This document shows, piece by piece, positions 16,261 through 23,863 of a stretch of DNA of 64,000 nt. The notes under the pieces were generated by a model that was not told where the DNA came from, did no database searches, and worked only from the letters and a program-made list of their open reading frames with translations. Every line of letters begins with the position of its first letter. The first letter of the stretch is position 1. Both the position numbers and the translations under genes were made by a program. This DNA comes from Usitatibacter rugosus (lineage in GTDB: Bacteria; Pseudomonadota; Gammaproteobacteria; Burkholderiales; Usitatibacteraceae), in the NCBI RefSeq assembly GCF_013003965.1, contig NZ_CP053069.1, positions 961,419 to 1,025,418 of the forward strand. Direction: 5' to 3'.

Positions 16261-17129
16261 CGACGCAACACAAGGCTGCGAACGATCCGCGCATCGCCAC
16301 CGAAGGCGACGCGGGCCAGCCCGTGCTCGACCTCGCGATGCCGGTGGCGAGGATCCGCGGCGAGCCGCTCACCGAGCTGCCCGCGGACCTCTACATCCCG
16401 CCCGAGGCGCTGTCGGTGTTCCTCGACGCGTTCGAAGGCCCGCTGGACCTCCTGCTCTACCTCATTCGCAAGCACTCGCTCGACATCCTCGACATTCCCA
16501 TGGCGGAGCTCACGCGCCAGTACATGGGCTACGTCGAGATGATGCGCACCAACCAGCTCGAGCTCGCCGCGGAATACCTGCTGATGGCGGCACTGCTGAT
16601 CGAGATCAAGAGCCGCATGCTGCTGCCGCGCCCGAAGCGCGAGAACGAAGCCGAGCCGGACGATCCGCGTGCCGAGCTGGTGCGCCGCCTGCTCGAGTAC
16701 GAGCAGATGAAGAAGGCCGCCGCGCAGATCTCCGAGATGCCGGTGGCGGGCCGCGACTTTTCGCTGGTCGAGGTGTACATCGACCAGACGGTCGCCGAGC
16801 GCCTGCCCGGCGTGCACGTGGCCGATCTCTCCGAGGCCTGGCGCTCGATCCTCGCCCGCGCCAAGATGACCAAGCACCACCGCATCACGCGCGAGCAGCT
16901 TTCGGTGCGCGCACACATGAGCCGCATCCTGCGCGAGCTGCAGCCCGGCACCTTCGTCGAGTTCTCGACGCTCTTCCAGCCGGAGCACGGCGTTCCGGTC
17001 CTGGTGGTGAGCTTCCTCGCCTTGCTCGAGCTCGCGCGCGAGCTGCTCATCGACATCACGCAGCAGACGCCCTTCGATCCCATCTACGTGAAGCTGAAGT
17101 CCGAGCGCCCCTTGCTCGCCATCTCGTGA
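16257..17129 (+). CDS. scpA: Segregation and condensation protein A
   Basis: The 290-residue kleisin subunit of the Smc-ScpA-ScpB condensin carries the diagnostic FEGPLDLLLYLIRKHSLDILDIP near residue 60 (cited in part), ELAAEYLLMAALLIEIKSRMLL, and a C-terminal winged-helix segment (LLALLELAREL-like). It bridges Smc heads during chromosome segregation; smc itself is 35 kb away in this window. An N-terminal extension of about 50 residues precedes the conserved core. It is followed 4 bp later by scpB. Confidence 0.93.
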   Translation: MTTQHKAANDPRIATEGDAGQPVLDLAMPVARIRGEPLTELPADLYIPPEALSVFLDAFEGPLDLLLYLIRKHSLDILDIPMAELTRQYMGYVEMMRTNQLELAAEYLLMAALLIEIKSRMLLPRPKRENEAEPDDPRAELVRRLLEYEQMKKAAAQISEMPVAGRDFSLVEVYIDQTVAERLPGVHVADLSEAWRSILARAKMTKHHRITREQLSVRAHMSRILRELQPGTFVEFSTLFQPEHGVPVLVVSFLALLELARELLIDITQQTPFDPIYVKLKSERPLLAIS

Positions 17130-17133
17130 AGCC

Positions 17134-17865
17134 ATGAACGATCACGCCACTCCCGAAGAAGAAATCCCCGCGGAAGACACCGCGCCCGTCGCCGAAGCGC
17201 AGCCGCTGGAGGAGGCCGAAGAGGCCGCCGCCACGAGCGACACCTTCGACATCGCCCAGGTGAAGCGCGTGCTCGAGGCGGCGTTGCTCTCCACGCCCGA
17301 GCCGCTCACCGTGCAGCAGCTGAAGCGCCTGTTCGGCGGCGAGGTCGCGGCCGACAACATCCGCAAGGTGCTGGACGAGATGAAGGACGAATGGGCCGAC
17401 CGCGTGGTCGAGCTCACGACCGTGTCCACCGGCTGGCGCTTCCGCGTGAAGCCGGAGTACCAGCCGTTCCTCGACCGCATCACCAACGAGAAGCCGCCGC
17501 GCTATTCGCGCGCCGTGCTGGAGACGCTCGCGATCGTCGCGTACCGCCAGCCGGTCACGCGCGGCGACATCGAGGACATCCGCGGCGTCGCCGTCTCGCC
17601 CGCCACGCTGAACGCGCTCGTCGAGCGCGGCTGGGTGGACGAGGTCGGCAACCGCGAGACCCCGGGCCGCCCGGCGCTCTTCGCGACGACCCGCCGCTTC
17701 CTGGACGATTTGAACCTGCGCTCCCTCGAGGAGCTCCCGGCGCTGGACGAGCTGCAGTCCGCGCTTGAATCCGTGGCTCCCGCCACGGAACCCGACCCCG
17801 CGCCCGCGGGTGTGCAGCAACCCCTCCTCCCCGAAGAAGATACGGAGCCCGACCATGCGGGATAG
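17134..17865 (+). CDS. scpB: Segregation and condensation protein B
   Basis: The 243-residue protein has an acidic Ala/Glu-rich N-terminus of about 35 residues. Two tandem winged helices follow, with VKRVLEAALLSTPEPLTVQQLKRLF, SRAVLETLAIVAYRQPVTRGDIEDIRGV and GRPALFATTRRFLDDL (cited in parts). It dimerises and binds ScpA in the condensin complex. The C-terminus overlaps the rluB start by 11 bp. Confidence 0.94.
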   Translation: MNDHATPEEEIPAEDTAPVAEAQPLEEAEEAAATSDTFDIAQVKRVLEAALLSTPEPLTVQQLKRLFGGEVAADNIRKVLDEMKDEWADRVVELTTVSTGWRFRVKPEYQPFLDRITNEKPPRYSRAVLETLAIVAYRQPVTRGDIEDIRGVAVSPATLNALVERGWVDEVGNRETPGRPALFATTRRFLDDLNLRSLEELPALDELQSALESVAPATEPDPAPAGVQQPLLPEEDTEPDHAG

Positions 17866-19657
17866 ACCTCCTCGCCAGAACAGCAACGCCCAGCGCCTCG
17901 ATTGGCCGGGCGGCGTCGTGCCCGAATGGGCCAAACCCAACCAGGGCAACGCCGGTGGCGGTGGCGGTGCCGGCGGCGGCGGTGGCGGCAAGCGCCGCCG
18001 CGGCGGCAAAGGCGGCAAGGGCAAGGGTGGCCCCGGTGGGCAGGAGCGCCAGGGCGGCAGCAGCCCGTCGAAGCGCGAACGCCTGCAGAAGATCATGGCG
18101 CAGTCGGGCCACGGCTCGCGGCGCAACATCGAGATCCTCATCGCCCAGGGGCACATCACCATCAACGGCGTCGCCGCGAAGCTGGGCGATCTCGTCGGTC
18201 CCGGCGACAAGGTGAAGATGGACGGCGAGTTCATCACGCTGCGCTTCGGCGACCCGCCGCCGCGCGTGCTCCTCTATCACAAGCCCGAGGGCGAGATCGT
18301 CACGCGCGACGATCCCGAAGGCCGCGCCACCGTCTTCGAGAAGCTGCCGCGCGTGCACAACGGGCGCTGGGTCTCCGTCGGAAGGCTCGACCTCAACACC
18401 GGCGGCCTGCTCATCTTCACGACGAGCGGCGAGCTGGCCAACCGCCTCACGCACCCGCGCTTCGAAGTCGAGCGCGAATACGCCGTGCGTTTGATGGGCG
18501 AGCTCACCGACGAGATCCGCCAGAAGCTGCTCGTCGAGGGCGTCGACATCGAGGGCGAGAACTGCAAGTTCGACATGATCGAGGACCGCGGCGGCAGCGA
18601 CGAGGGCTCGAACCACTGGTACCACGTCGTGCTGCGCGAGGGTAAGAACCGCGAGGTTCGCCGGATGTTCGAGGCCGTGAGCCTCATGGTGAGCCGCCTG
18701 ATGCGCGTTCGCTTCGGCCCGGTGACGCTCCCCACCTTCCTCAAGCGCGGAATGATGAAGGAGATGGAAGAGGGCGAAGCGCTGCAGCTGATGGAGTTCT
18801 GCGGCTTGAAGCAGGATTCGCCGCCGCCGATGATGTCGGCGCCCCCGGCCGCAGCCTCGGCATCGGCATCGGATTCTTCATCGGATGGGGACGACTACGA
18901 AGTGGACGATCTCCAACCCCCGGGCATCTCGCACGAAGCGCCTGGCATCCACTCTTCGATCGCAAACCTCGGCGGCGGCGGCAAGCGCCAGCGCGGTCCG
19001 CGTCCGCAAGGACAAGGGCAGGGTCACGGCCAGGGCCAAGGCCATCGCAAGCACGGCGGCCAGGGACAGGGACAACCGGGCAACGGGCCGAACGCGCAGA
19101 AGAAATTCGGCAAGAACAAGCGCAAGGGCAAGGGCGGCCAGGGCCAGGGTGCGCAGGGCGGGCACGGCGGCCAGGGCGGACAAGGCCAAGGTGGTGGTGG
19201 TCAAGGCGGGCAAGGCCAAGGTGGTGGTGGCCAAGGCGGCCAGGGCGGACAACGCCACGGACGTGGCCAACGCGGCGGGCAAGGCGGTGGCCAGGGTGGT
19301 GGCCCGGGTGGCGGCGCGAGAGACGGCCTCGAGCCGGGCAATCGCGCGCTGCCGAACAACGCGCGTCGCGATATCTCCGACGATGCGGGCAACCAGGGAC
19401 CGCCGCCGGTTGCGGCCGTCGATCGCGAGCATCTGCGCGCGTACGTCTCGGGACACGAGGTGCCGATGGCGCAGGAGCGTCCCTTCCAGCAGGATCGCCG
19501 GCCCGGAAGCGGGCAGAAGCAAGGCGGCCCGCGCGGCGGTGGCAAGCGCGGCGGTGGCGGCCAACGCGGCGACGAGCAACCGAAGTTCAAGGAGCCGCAG
19601 GAGAACCAGCGCGGCGATGAGCAACCGCTCACGAACGAGAATCGCCGCATCTGGTAA
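17855..19657 (+). CDS. rluB: 23S rRNA pseudouridine synthase B with long Gly/Gln-rich tail
   Basis: RluB makes pseudouridine 2605 in 23S rRNA. The S4 domain is at about 73-128 (ERLQKIMAQSGHGSRR). The RsuA-family catalytic core is at about 135-320, with the nucleophile Asp179 in GRLDLNTGGLLIF and the motif REGKNREVRRMFEAV. E. coli RluB has about 290 residues; this protein has 600. The extra is a Gly/Lys/Arg N-terminal segment (30-70) and a roughly 270-residue Gly/Gln/Arg/Lys-rich tail. GGAG at 17844-17847 supports the ATG at 17855. Confidence 0.92.
   Translation: MRDRPPRQNSNAQRLDWPGGVVPEWAKPNQGNAGGGGGAGGGGGGKRRRGGKGGKGKGGPGGQERQGGSSPSKRERLQKIMAQSGHGSRRNIEILIAQGHITINGVAAKLGDLVGPGDKVKMDGEFITLRFGDPPPRVLLYHKPEGEIVTRDDPEGRATVFEKLPRVHNGRWVSVGRLDLNTGGLLIFTTSGELANRLTHPRFEVEREYAVRLMGELTDEIRQKLLVEGVDIEGENCKFDMIEDRGGSDEGSNHWYHVVLREGKNREVRRMFEAVSLMVSRLMRVRFGPVTLPTFLKRGMMKEMEEGEALQLMEFCGLKQDSPPPMMSAPPAAASASASDSSSDGDDYEVDDLQPPGISHEAPGIHSSIANLGGGGKRQRGPRPQGQGQGHGQGQGHRKHGGQGQGQPGNGPNAQKKFGKNKRKGKGGQGQGAQGGHGGQGGQGQGGGGQGGQGQGGGGQGGQGGQRHGRGQRGGQGGGQGGGPGGGARDGLEPGNRALPNNARRDISDDAGNQGPPPVAAVDREHLRAYVSGHEVPMAQERPFQQDRRPGSGQKQGGPRGGGKRGGGGQRGDEQPKFKEPQENQRGDEQPLTNENRRIW
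19005..19320 (+). repeat. Low-complexity GGxGQG-coding tract in the rluB tail
   Basis: Short degenerate DNA repeats such as GGCCAAGGTGGT and GGCCAGGGC encode runs of GQG, GGQ and GGG, about residues 385-490. This is coding sequence, predicted to be disordered and basic, and prone to slippage. Confidence 0.8.
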
Positions 19658-19665
19658 CGCACAAG

Positions 19666-19749
19666 CCGCGAAAATCGCGGCCTGCATAAGTCACGACTGA
19701 ATCACCTCGCTATTCCGCTGTAGGACAGGGATGCGAGGTGATTTTTTTT
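19666..19749 (+). terminator. Terminator pair after rluB
   Basis: A small hairpin (CCGCGA / TCGCGG, 19667-19681) without a T-run is followed by a strong one. The second has an 11-bp stem, AATCACCTCGC at 19700-19710 with GCGAGGTGATT at 19733-19743, a 22-nt loop and eight consecutive T (19742-19749). It closes the rnm-to-rluB transcription block. Confidence 0.88.
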
Positions 19750-19891
19750 GTTCGCCGGGTATCGACACGTTGCGCCGACAAGCGCTAAATGTGTCGCCCG
19801 CGTCACGCGAAGACGTGCCCGGGTATCCGCAGGCGACGGCCGTGCGCACCGGCTAGCCATCCGCAGCTCTCGACACAATTGGGGGTCACTG

Positions 19892-20350
19892 ATGAGTGCA
19901 GTAAAACAAATCCACCCGTTGCTGGGTGCAGTCCTGTTGGCCTGCGCGCCGCTTGCGCACGCCGACACGTTGCAGTTGCCGAACGTCCGTATCGTCACTC
20001 CGAGCGATGCGCAGCGCACCGCGATGTCCCGCTGGGACTCGCAGGCGCCCGCTCCCGCTTTCCGCGCATACAAGGATCCCGTTTCCGGCGTGCTGGTCGA
20101 CCAGTCTCCGGAAGAAGCCCTGAAGGCGTCGGGCACCCAGTCCAAAGCGGCCGCGCGTTCCGCGCCGCCGATCACGTTCACTTCTCCGAAGGGCGGCGTG
20201 ATCATGTCGCTCGACGACAGCGCGATGTCCAACTCCGTGGTCACCCGCGATGCCAGCGGCCGCCCTGTCATGCAGTGCGTGACGGGTACCGAGGCGGCAC
20301 TCGACGTGCTCACCCGCAAGACCGTGAAGGAGGACCGCCATGACCATTAA
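19892..20350 (+). CDS. Small secreted protein coupled to a metallopeptidase
   Basis: The 152-residue protein has a signal peptide (MSAVKQIHPLLGAVLLACAPLAHA) and a polar mature part with no recognised family (SQAPAPAFRAYKDPVSGVLVD, PITFTSPKGGVIMSLDDSAM). GGGGG at 19881-19885 and the ATG at 19892 give a normal initiation region. Its last 11 bp overlap the start of the metallopeptidase gene, so the two are made together. It could be a dedicated inhibitor, chaperone or substrate; that is inference. Confidence 0.75.
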   Translation: MSAVKQIHPLLGAVLLACAPLAHADTLQLPNVRIVTPSDAQRTAMSRWDSQAPAPAFRAYKDPVSGVLVDQSPEEALKASGTQSKAAARSAPPITFTSPKGGVIMSLDDSAMSNSVVTRDASGRPVMQCVTGTEAALDVLTRKTVKEDRHDH

Positions 20351-21755
20351 GAAACTGATGGCGGCGCTCTTCGCCACGGCCGGCCTGGCGGCGCTTCCCG
20401 CCTCCGCGGCCAACATCTTCATCGTGAACTTCGATGGCCCCGGCGAAGGCTTCAACGATCCGACGCCCGCGGCGCCGGTCGGCGGCAACCCGGGCACCAC
20501 GCTCGGCGAGCAGCGGCTGAACGCCTTTGCGTACGCGGCCTCGATCTGGGGTGCCAACCTGCAGAGCACGGTGGACATCTACGTCGGTGCGCGCATGGAT
20601 CCGCTCGCGTGCGACGCAAACTCCGCGGTGCTGGGCTCGGCCGGTCCCACGTTCGTGAACCGCGATTTCCCCGCGGCTCCCGGGCAGGGCACGGTCGTGG
20701 CCGGTCACTGGTACCACATCGCCCTGGCCAACAAGCTCGCCGGCGAGGACTTCGTTCCCGACTTCGTCCACATCAGCGCGCGCTTCAACTCCGAGCTGGG
20801 CAAGCCCAACTGCCTCGCGGGCTCGCCGTTCTACCTGGGCATCGACGGGAATGCGGGCACGCTGATCGACCTCTCGACGGTCCTGCTGCACGAGTTCGGC
20901 CACGGCCTCGGGTTCTCGACGACGACCAACGGCACGACGGGCGCCTACAACGGCGGCTTCCCGAGCATCTACGACAAGTTCGCGTACGACAACGACGCGA
21001 ACAAGGCGTGGAACCAGATGACGGATGCGCAGCGCGCCGCTTCGGCGCTCAACTCGCGCCGCCTCGTCTGGACCGGGCTCAACACCTGGGTCTCGGCGCT
21101 CTTCACGCTGGACTTCGGCACGCCGCAGCTGCAGATCACCAAGCCGTTCTCGATCGCCGGTCTTTACCAGGTCGGTGAAGCCGCGTTCGGCGCGCAGCTC
21201 GATGACAAGCGCGTGGAGCAGAAGGTCGGGCAGGTCGTCGACCAGACCAACGGTACGGGGCTCGCTTGCACGGCGCTCAGCACGGCCAACGCCAAGGCGG
21301 TGAAAGGCAAGGTCGCGCTGGTGGATCGCGGCGTGTGCGGCTTCGCGGTGAAGGCGAAGGTCGTGCAGGACGCAGGCGCGAAGGCGATGATCGTGGTCGA
21401 GAACGTCGACGTGACGCCTCCGGCCGACATGGCGGGCGTCGATGCGACGGTGAAGATCCCGTCGGTTCGCGTGACGCTCGCCACGGGCAACGCCATCAAG
21501 GGCGCGCTCGCCGGCGGAGACGACGTGAAGGTGCAGCTCGAGATGAACTGGCTGCAGCTGCGCGGCGCCGATCGCCTCGGCCGCACGATGCTCTTCAACC
21601 CGAAGCCGTTCCAGCCGGGGTCTTCGATCTCGCACTGGGACACGAGCGCCGAGCGCAACCTGCTGATGGAACCCTTCATCAACGCCGACCTCACGCACTC
21701 CGTGAAGCCGCCGAAGGACCTGACGCTGCCGATGCTGAAGGATATCGGCTGGTAA
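20340..21755 (+). CDS. Secreted zinc metallopeptidase with inserted PA domain
   Basis: The 471-residue protein has a signal peptide ending PASAA. The zinc-binding helix is LLHEFGHGLGFST (H184, E185, H188). The third position of the classic HExxHxxGxxH motif is Thr194, so the third ligand must come from elsewhere, as in other PA-domain peptidases of this kind. A protease-associated domain is at about 290-400 (KVALVDRGVCGFAVKAKVVQDAGAKAMIVV). The C-terminus ends PMLKDIGW, a common ending in these peptidases. Extracellular proteolysis is likely; the substrate is unknown. Confidence 0.85.
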   Translation: MTIKKLMAALFATAGLAALPASAANIFIVNFDGPGEGFNDPTPAAPVGGNPGTTLGEQRLNAFAYAASIWGANLQSTVDIYVGARMDPLACDANSAVLGSAGPTFVNRDFPAAPGQGTVVAGHWYHIALANKLAGEDFVPDFVHISARFNSELGKPNCLAGSPFYLGIDGNAGTLIDLSTVLLHEFGHGLGFSTTTNGTTGAYNGGFPSIYDKFAYDNDANKAWNQMTDAQRAASALNSRRLVWTGLNTWVSALFTLDFGTPQLQITKPFSIAGLYQVGEAAFGAQLDDKRVEQKVGQVVDQTNGTGLACTALSTANAKAVKGKVALVDRGVCGFAVKAKVVQDAGAKAMIVVENVDVTPPADMAGVDATVKIPSVRVTLATGNAIKGALAGGDDVKVQLEMNWLQLRGADRLGRTMLFNPKPFQPGSSISHWDTSAERNLLMEPFINADLTHSVKPPKDLTLPMLKDIGW

Positions 21756-21766
21756 CTTCGTAGTTC

Positions 21767-21840
21767 ATGAATAAAGGGGTCAGGACAACTTATTCGAAAA
21801 AAGAAGCGTACGAATAAGTTGTCCTGACCCCTTTATTCAT
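21767..21840. repeat. REP-like perfect inverted repeat with GGGGTCAG core
   Basis: Two perfect 30-nt arms (21767-21796 and 21811-21840) enclose a 14-nt loop. Each arm contains AAAGGGGTCAGGACAACTT. It sits between converging genes (peptidase and LysR regulator) and could also stop transcription from both sides. The core is shared with the elements at 26572 and 56174. Confidence 0.9.
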
Positions 21841-21866
21841 TTGCAGCACCTTGGCAACGCGGCCTT

Positions 21867-22754
21867 CTACTTCTCTTTGGTTTTCAGCTCGCTCTTCATC
21901 CAGGCTGCGAAAGCCTTGATCTTCGCGGACTCGGCGAGCTCCTTCGGATAGACGATCCAGTAGGACTCCTTCGTCGGGATGGCGAGCGGGAAGAGCTGCA
22001 CAAGGCGGCCCTGCTCGATGTCGTCGCCGACCAGGGAGCGGCGCGTGAGGGCGACACCTTCACCGCGGATGGCGGCCACCAGCGAATAGCTCGCATCGCT
22101 GAATGACGGGCCGCCCAGCGGAGCCTCGAGCTCCACGCCCGCGGCCTCGAACCATTCCTTCCAGTAGTCGCGGTCCTCGCGGATGATGCGCAGCCCCAGC
22201 AACTCCTTCGCCTTCTTCGGCAGCCGGCCGCGGTTGAACTTCGGGCTCGCCACCGGGAAGCACTCGTCGCCCAGCACGCGCTCGCAGACCAGCGGCGGCC
22301 ACGGGCCCGGGCCGAAGCGGATGCCCACGTCCACGCCGTCGGCCGCGAAGTTGGCCATGGCGCTGTTGGCGAACACGTTCACCTGGATCTCGGGATGCGC
22401 CTCCATGAAGCGGAAGAGTCGCGGCATCAGCCAGCGCGAGGCGAAGGAGGGCAGGACGCTCACGGTGAGGCTGTTGCCGCGCCGGGCATCGCGCGCCACA
22501 TCGGCGGCCATCGCGATCTCGGTGAGCGCCGCACGGATGCGCTCGGCGAACACGCGGCCTTCCTGGGTGAGCGTCACGCGCTTGCCATGGCGGTGAAACA
22601 GCGCGGTGCCAAGGTGCTCCTCGAGCGAGCGCACCTGGTGGCTCACCGCCCCGTGCGTGAGGTGAAGCTCGTCGGCGGCCTTCGAGAAGCTCTCCAGGCG
22701 CGCGGCCGCCTCGAAGGGGCGGAGCGTAGCCAGCGGCGGCAGGCGTTGGGCCAT
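21867..22754 (-). CDS. LysR-family transcriptional regulator (GcvA-like)
   Basis: The 295-residue protein has an N-terminal HTH (PLATLRPFEAAARLESFSKAADELHLTHGAVSHQVRSLEEHLG, cited in part). The effector-binding domain is at about 90-290 (LTVSVLPSFASRWLMPRLFRF). The EAxP-WIVYPKEL end and DGVDVGIRFGPGPWPPL place it near GcvA-type regulators of amino-acid or beta-lactamase genes. It is divergent from the small membrane protein gene at 22849, with a nested dyad in between, so that unit is the natural target. Confidence 0.92.
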   Translation of the reverse strand: MAQRLPPLATLRPFEAAARLESFSKAADELHLTHGAVSHQVRSLEEHLGTALFHRHGKRVTLTQEGRVFAERIRAALTEIAMAADVARDARRGNSLTVSVLPSFASRWLMPRLFRFMEAHPEIQVNVFANSAMANFAADGVDVGIRFGPGPWPPLVCERVLGDECFPVASPKFNRGRLPKKAKELLGLRIIREDRDYWKEWFEAAGVELEAPLGGPSFSDASYSLVAAIRGEGVALTRRSLVGDDIEQGRLVQLFPLAIPTKESYWIVYPKELAESAKIKAFAAWMKSELKTKEK

Positions 22755-22755
22755 A

Positions 22756-22832
22756 TGTGAGCCGAATTATCAAGGAAACGCAAAAGATATCGTTTGGCAC
22801 GCCGGGGGGCAAGTGCCAATAATGCTCACACT
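22756..22832. promoter_or_regulatory. Nested dyad between the LysR gene and its divergent neighbour
   Basis: An inner palindrome TTGGCAC (22794-22800) / GTGCCAA (22813-22819) is enclosed by an outer pair GTGAGC (22757-22762) / GCTCAC (22824-22829). ATTAT-type sequence adjoins both outer arms. LysR regulators bind T-N11-A dyads in such divergent regions, so this is a candidate operator. Confidence 0.4.
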
Positions 22833-22848
22833 TGTATGGAGGTTTCCC

Positions 22849-23037
22849 ATGGATTGCCCCTGCTGCCCCGAAGCCCACGCGTTTGCCAACCGGCCGCGAA
22901 CGCCCGTCTCCCTCTGGGGACCGGTCGCGATCATCGCGCTGGTCCTGGGTGCGGCGACGGTCGCCAGCGCCCTCACCACACCCGATGCGCGCGACATGAA
23001 GCAGCGCGTCGTGCCGACGAACGGGAGGGCCCTGTGA
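22849..23037 (+). CDS. Small single-pass membrane protein with N-terminal CPCC motif
   Basis: The 62-residue protein starts MDCPCCPEAHAF, then has one transmembrane helix (LWGPVAIIALVLGAATVASAL) and a short basic tail. GGAGG at 22838-22842, 6 nt before the ATG, is an excellent ribosome-binding site. It overlaps the next gene by 4 bp (GTGA). The CPCC cluster could bind metal or be redox active. No family recognised. Confidence 0.7.
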   Translation: MDCPCCPEAHAFANRPRTPVSLWGPVAIIALVLGAATVASALTTPDARDMKQRVVPTNGRAL

Positions 23038-23252
23038 GCACTTGCCGCGAGATGACGCTTCGGGACGGCGAGATCCTCAGTCTTTCGCATGCGCGGGGCC
23101 GGGAGATCACGGTGCTCGCCGGCCGCCTCTGGATCACGGAGGAGGCCTCCAACGACGACGTGTGGCTCGAAGCCGGCCAGCACGCCAATCTTTCCGGCGA
23201 CGGCCTCGCGGTGATCGAATCCGTCGGCGCGTCCTGCGTGGAGATCCATTGA
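23034..23252 (+). CDS. DUF2917-like small protein
   Basis: The 72-residue protein starts at GTG 23034, overlapping the upstream stop. It has a compact beta-rich, cupin-like pattern: LRDGEILSLSHARGREITVLAGRLWITEE, then DDVWLEAGQHANL and DGLAVIESVG (cited in parts). This matches the short DUF2917 family common in Burkholderiales, function unknown. GGGAGGG at 23022-23028 supports the GTG start. It is coupled to the isochorismatase-like gene by TGATG. Confidence 0.72.
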   Translation: MSTCREMTLRDGEILSLSHARGREITVLAGRLWITEEASNDDVWLEAGQHANLSGDGLAVIESVGASCVEIH

Positions 23253-23824
23253 TGAAGAAGACGCCCGCGCTGCTGCTGATCGACATCCAGAACGACTACT
23301 TCCCCGGCGGCCTGATGGCGCTGGAGGGCATGGAAGCGGCCGCGGACAAGGCGGCGCAGCTCCTCGCGGAATTCCGCGCGCGCGACTGGCCGCGCTTCCA
23401 CATCCAGCACGTGTCCACGAAGGCGGGCGCGACGTTCTTCCTGCCCGGCTCGGCCGGCGTGGAGATCCACCCGTCCGTGCAGCCCGCCGACGAGGAGCCG
23501 GTGGTGATGAAGCATTTCCCCAATGCGTTTCGCGACACCATGCTCTTCGACGAGCTGTGGCAGTGCAACGCGCGGGAGCTGGTGATCTGCGGTGCGATGA
23601 GCAACATGTGCATCGACGCGGCCACGCGGCATGCCGTGGACTTCGGCCTGCCGTCCACCGTGATCCACGATGCGTGCGCCGCCCGGACGCTCACGTTCAA
23701 CGGCCGCACGGTTCCCGCCGCCGACGTGCATGCGTCGTTCATGGCCGCGCTCACCGTCTACGCCCGCGTCACGACGCTCGAGGAATGGAAGCGCTCCCTG
23801 GAAGCCTCGAAGCTCGCCGCATAG
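23252..23824 (+). CDS. Isochorismatase-like cysteine hydrolase
   Basis: The 190-residue protein carries the family triad Asp11 (LLLIDIQNDYF), Lys87 (VVMKHFPNAF) and Cys120 (GAMSNMCIDAATRHAVDFG). These enzymes hydrolyse amides or vinyl ethers such as nicotinamide, N-carbamoylsarcosine, ureidoacrylate or isochorismate; the substrate is not clear from sequence. It is translationally coupled to the DUF2917 gene and followed 39 bp later by the Tat amidohydrolase gene, suggesting shared catabolism of an amide. Confidence 0.9.
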   Translation: MKKTPALLLIDIQNDYFPGGLMALEGMEAAADKAAQLLAEFRARDWPRFHIQHVSTKAGATFFLPGSAGVEIHPSVQPADEEPVVMKHFPNAFRDTMLFDELWQCNARELVICGAMSNMCIDAATRHAVDFGLPSTVIHDACAARTLTFNGRTVPAADVHASFMAALTVYARVTTLEEWKRSLEASKLAA

Positions 23825-23863
23825 GCGCGGAGTAATATCCTCCCGACACTTCCGGGAGGTCCC

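Noticed and set aside
19005-19320. Repeat array resembling a CRISPR or intergenic satellite
   Set aside because: The repeats are short, degenerate and in frame within rluB; there are no equal-length unique spacers or cas genes.
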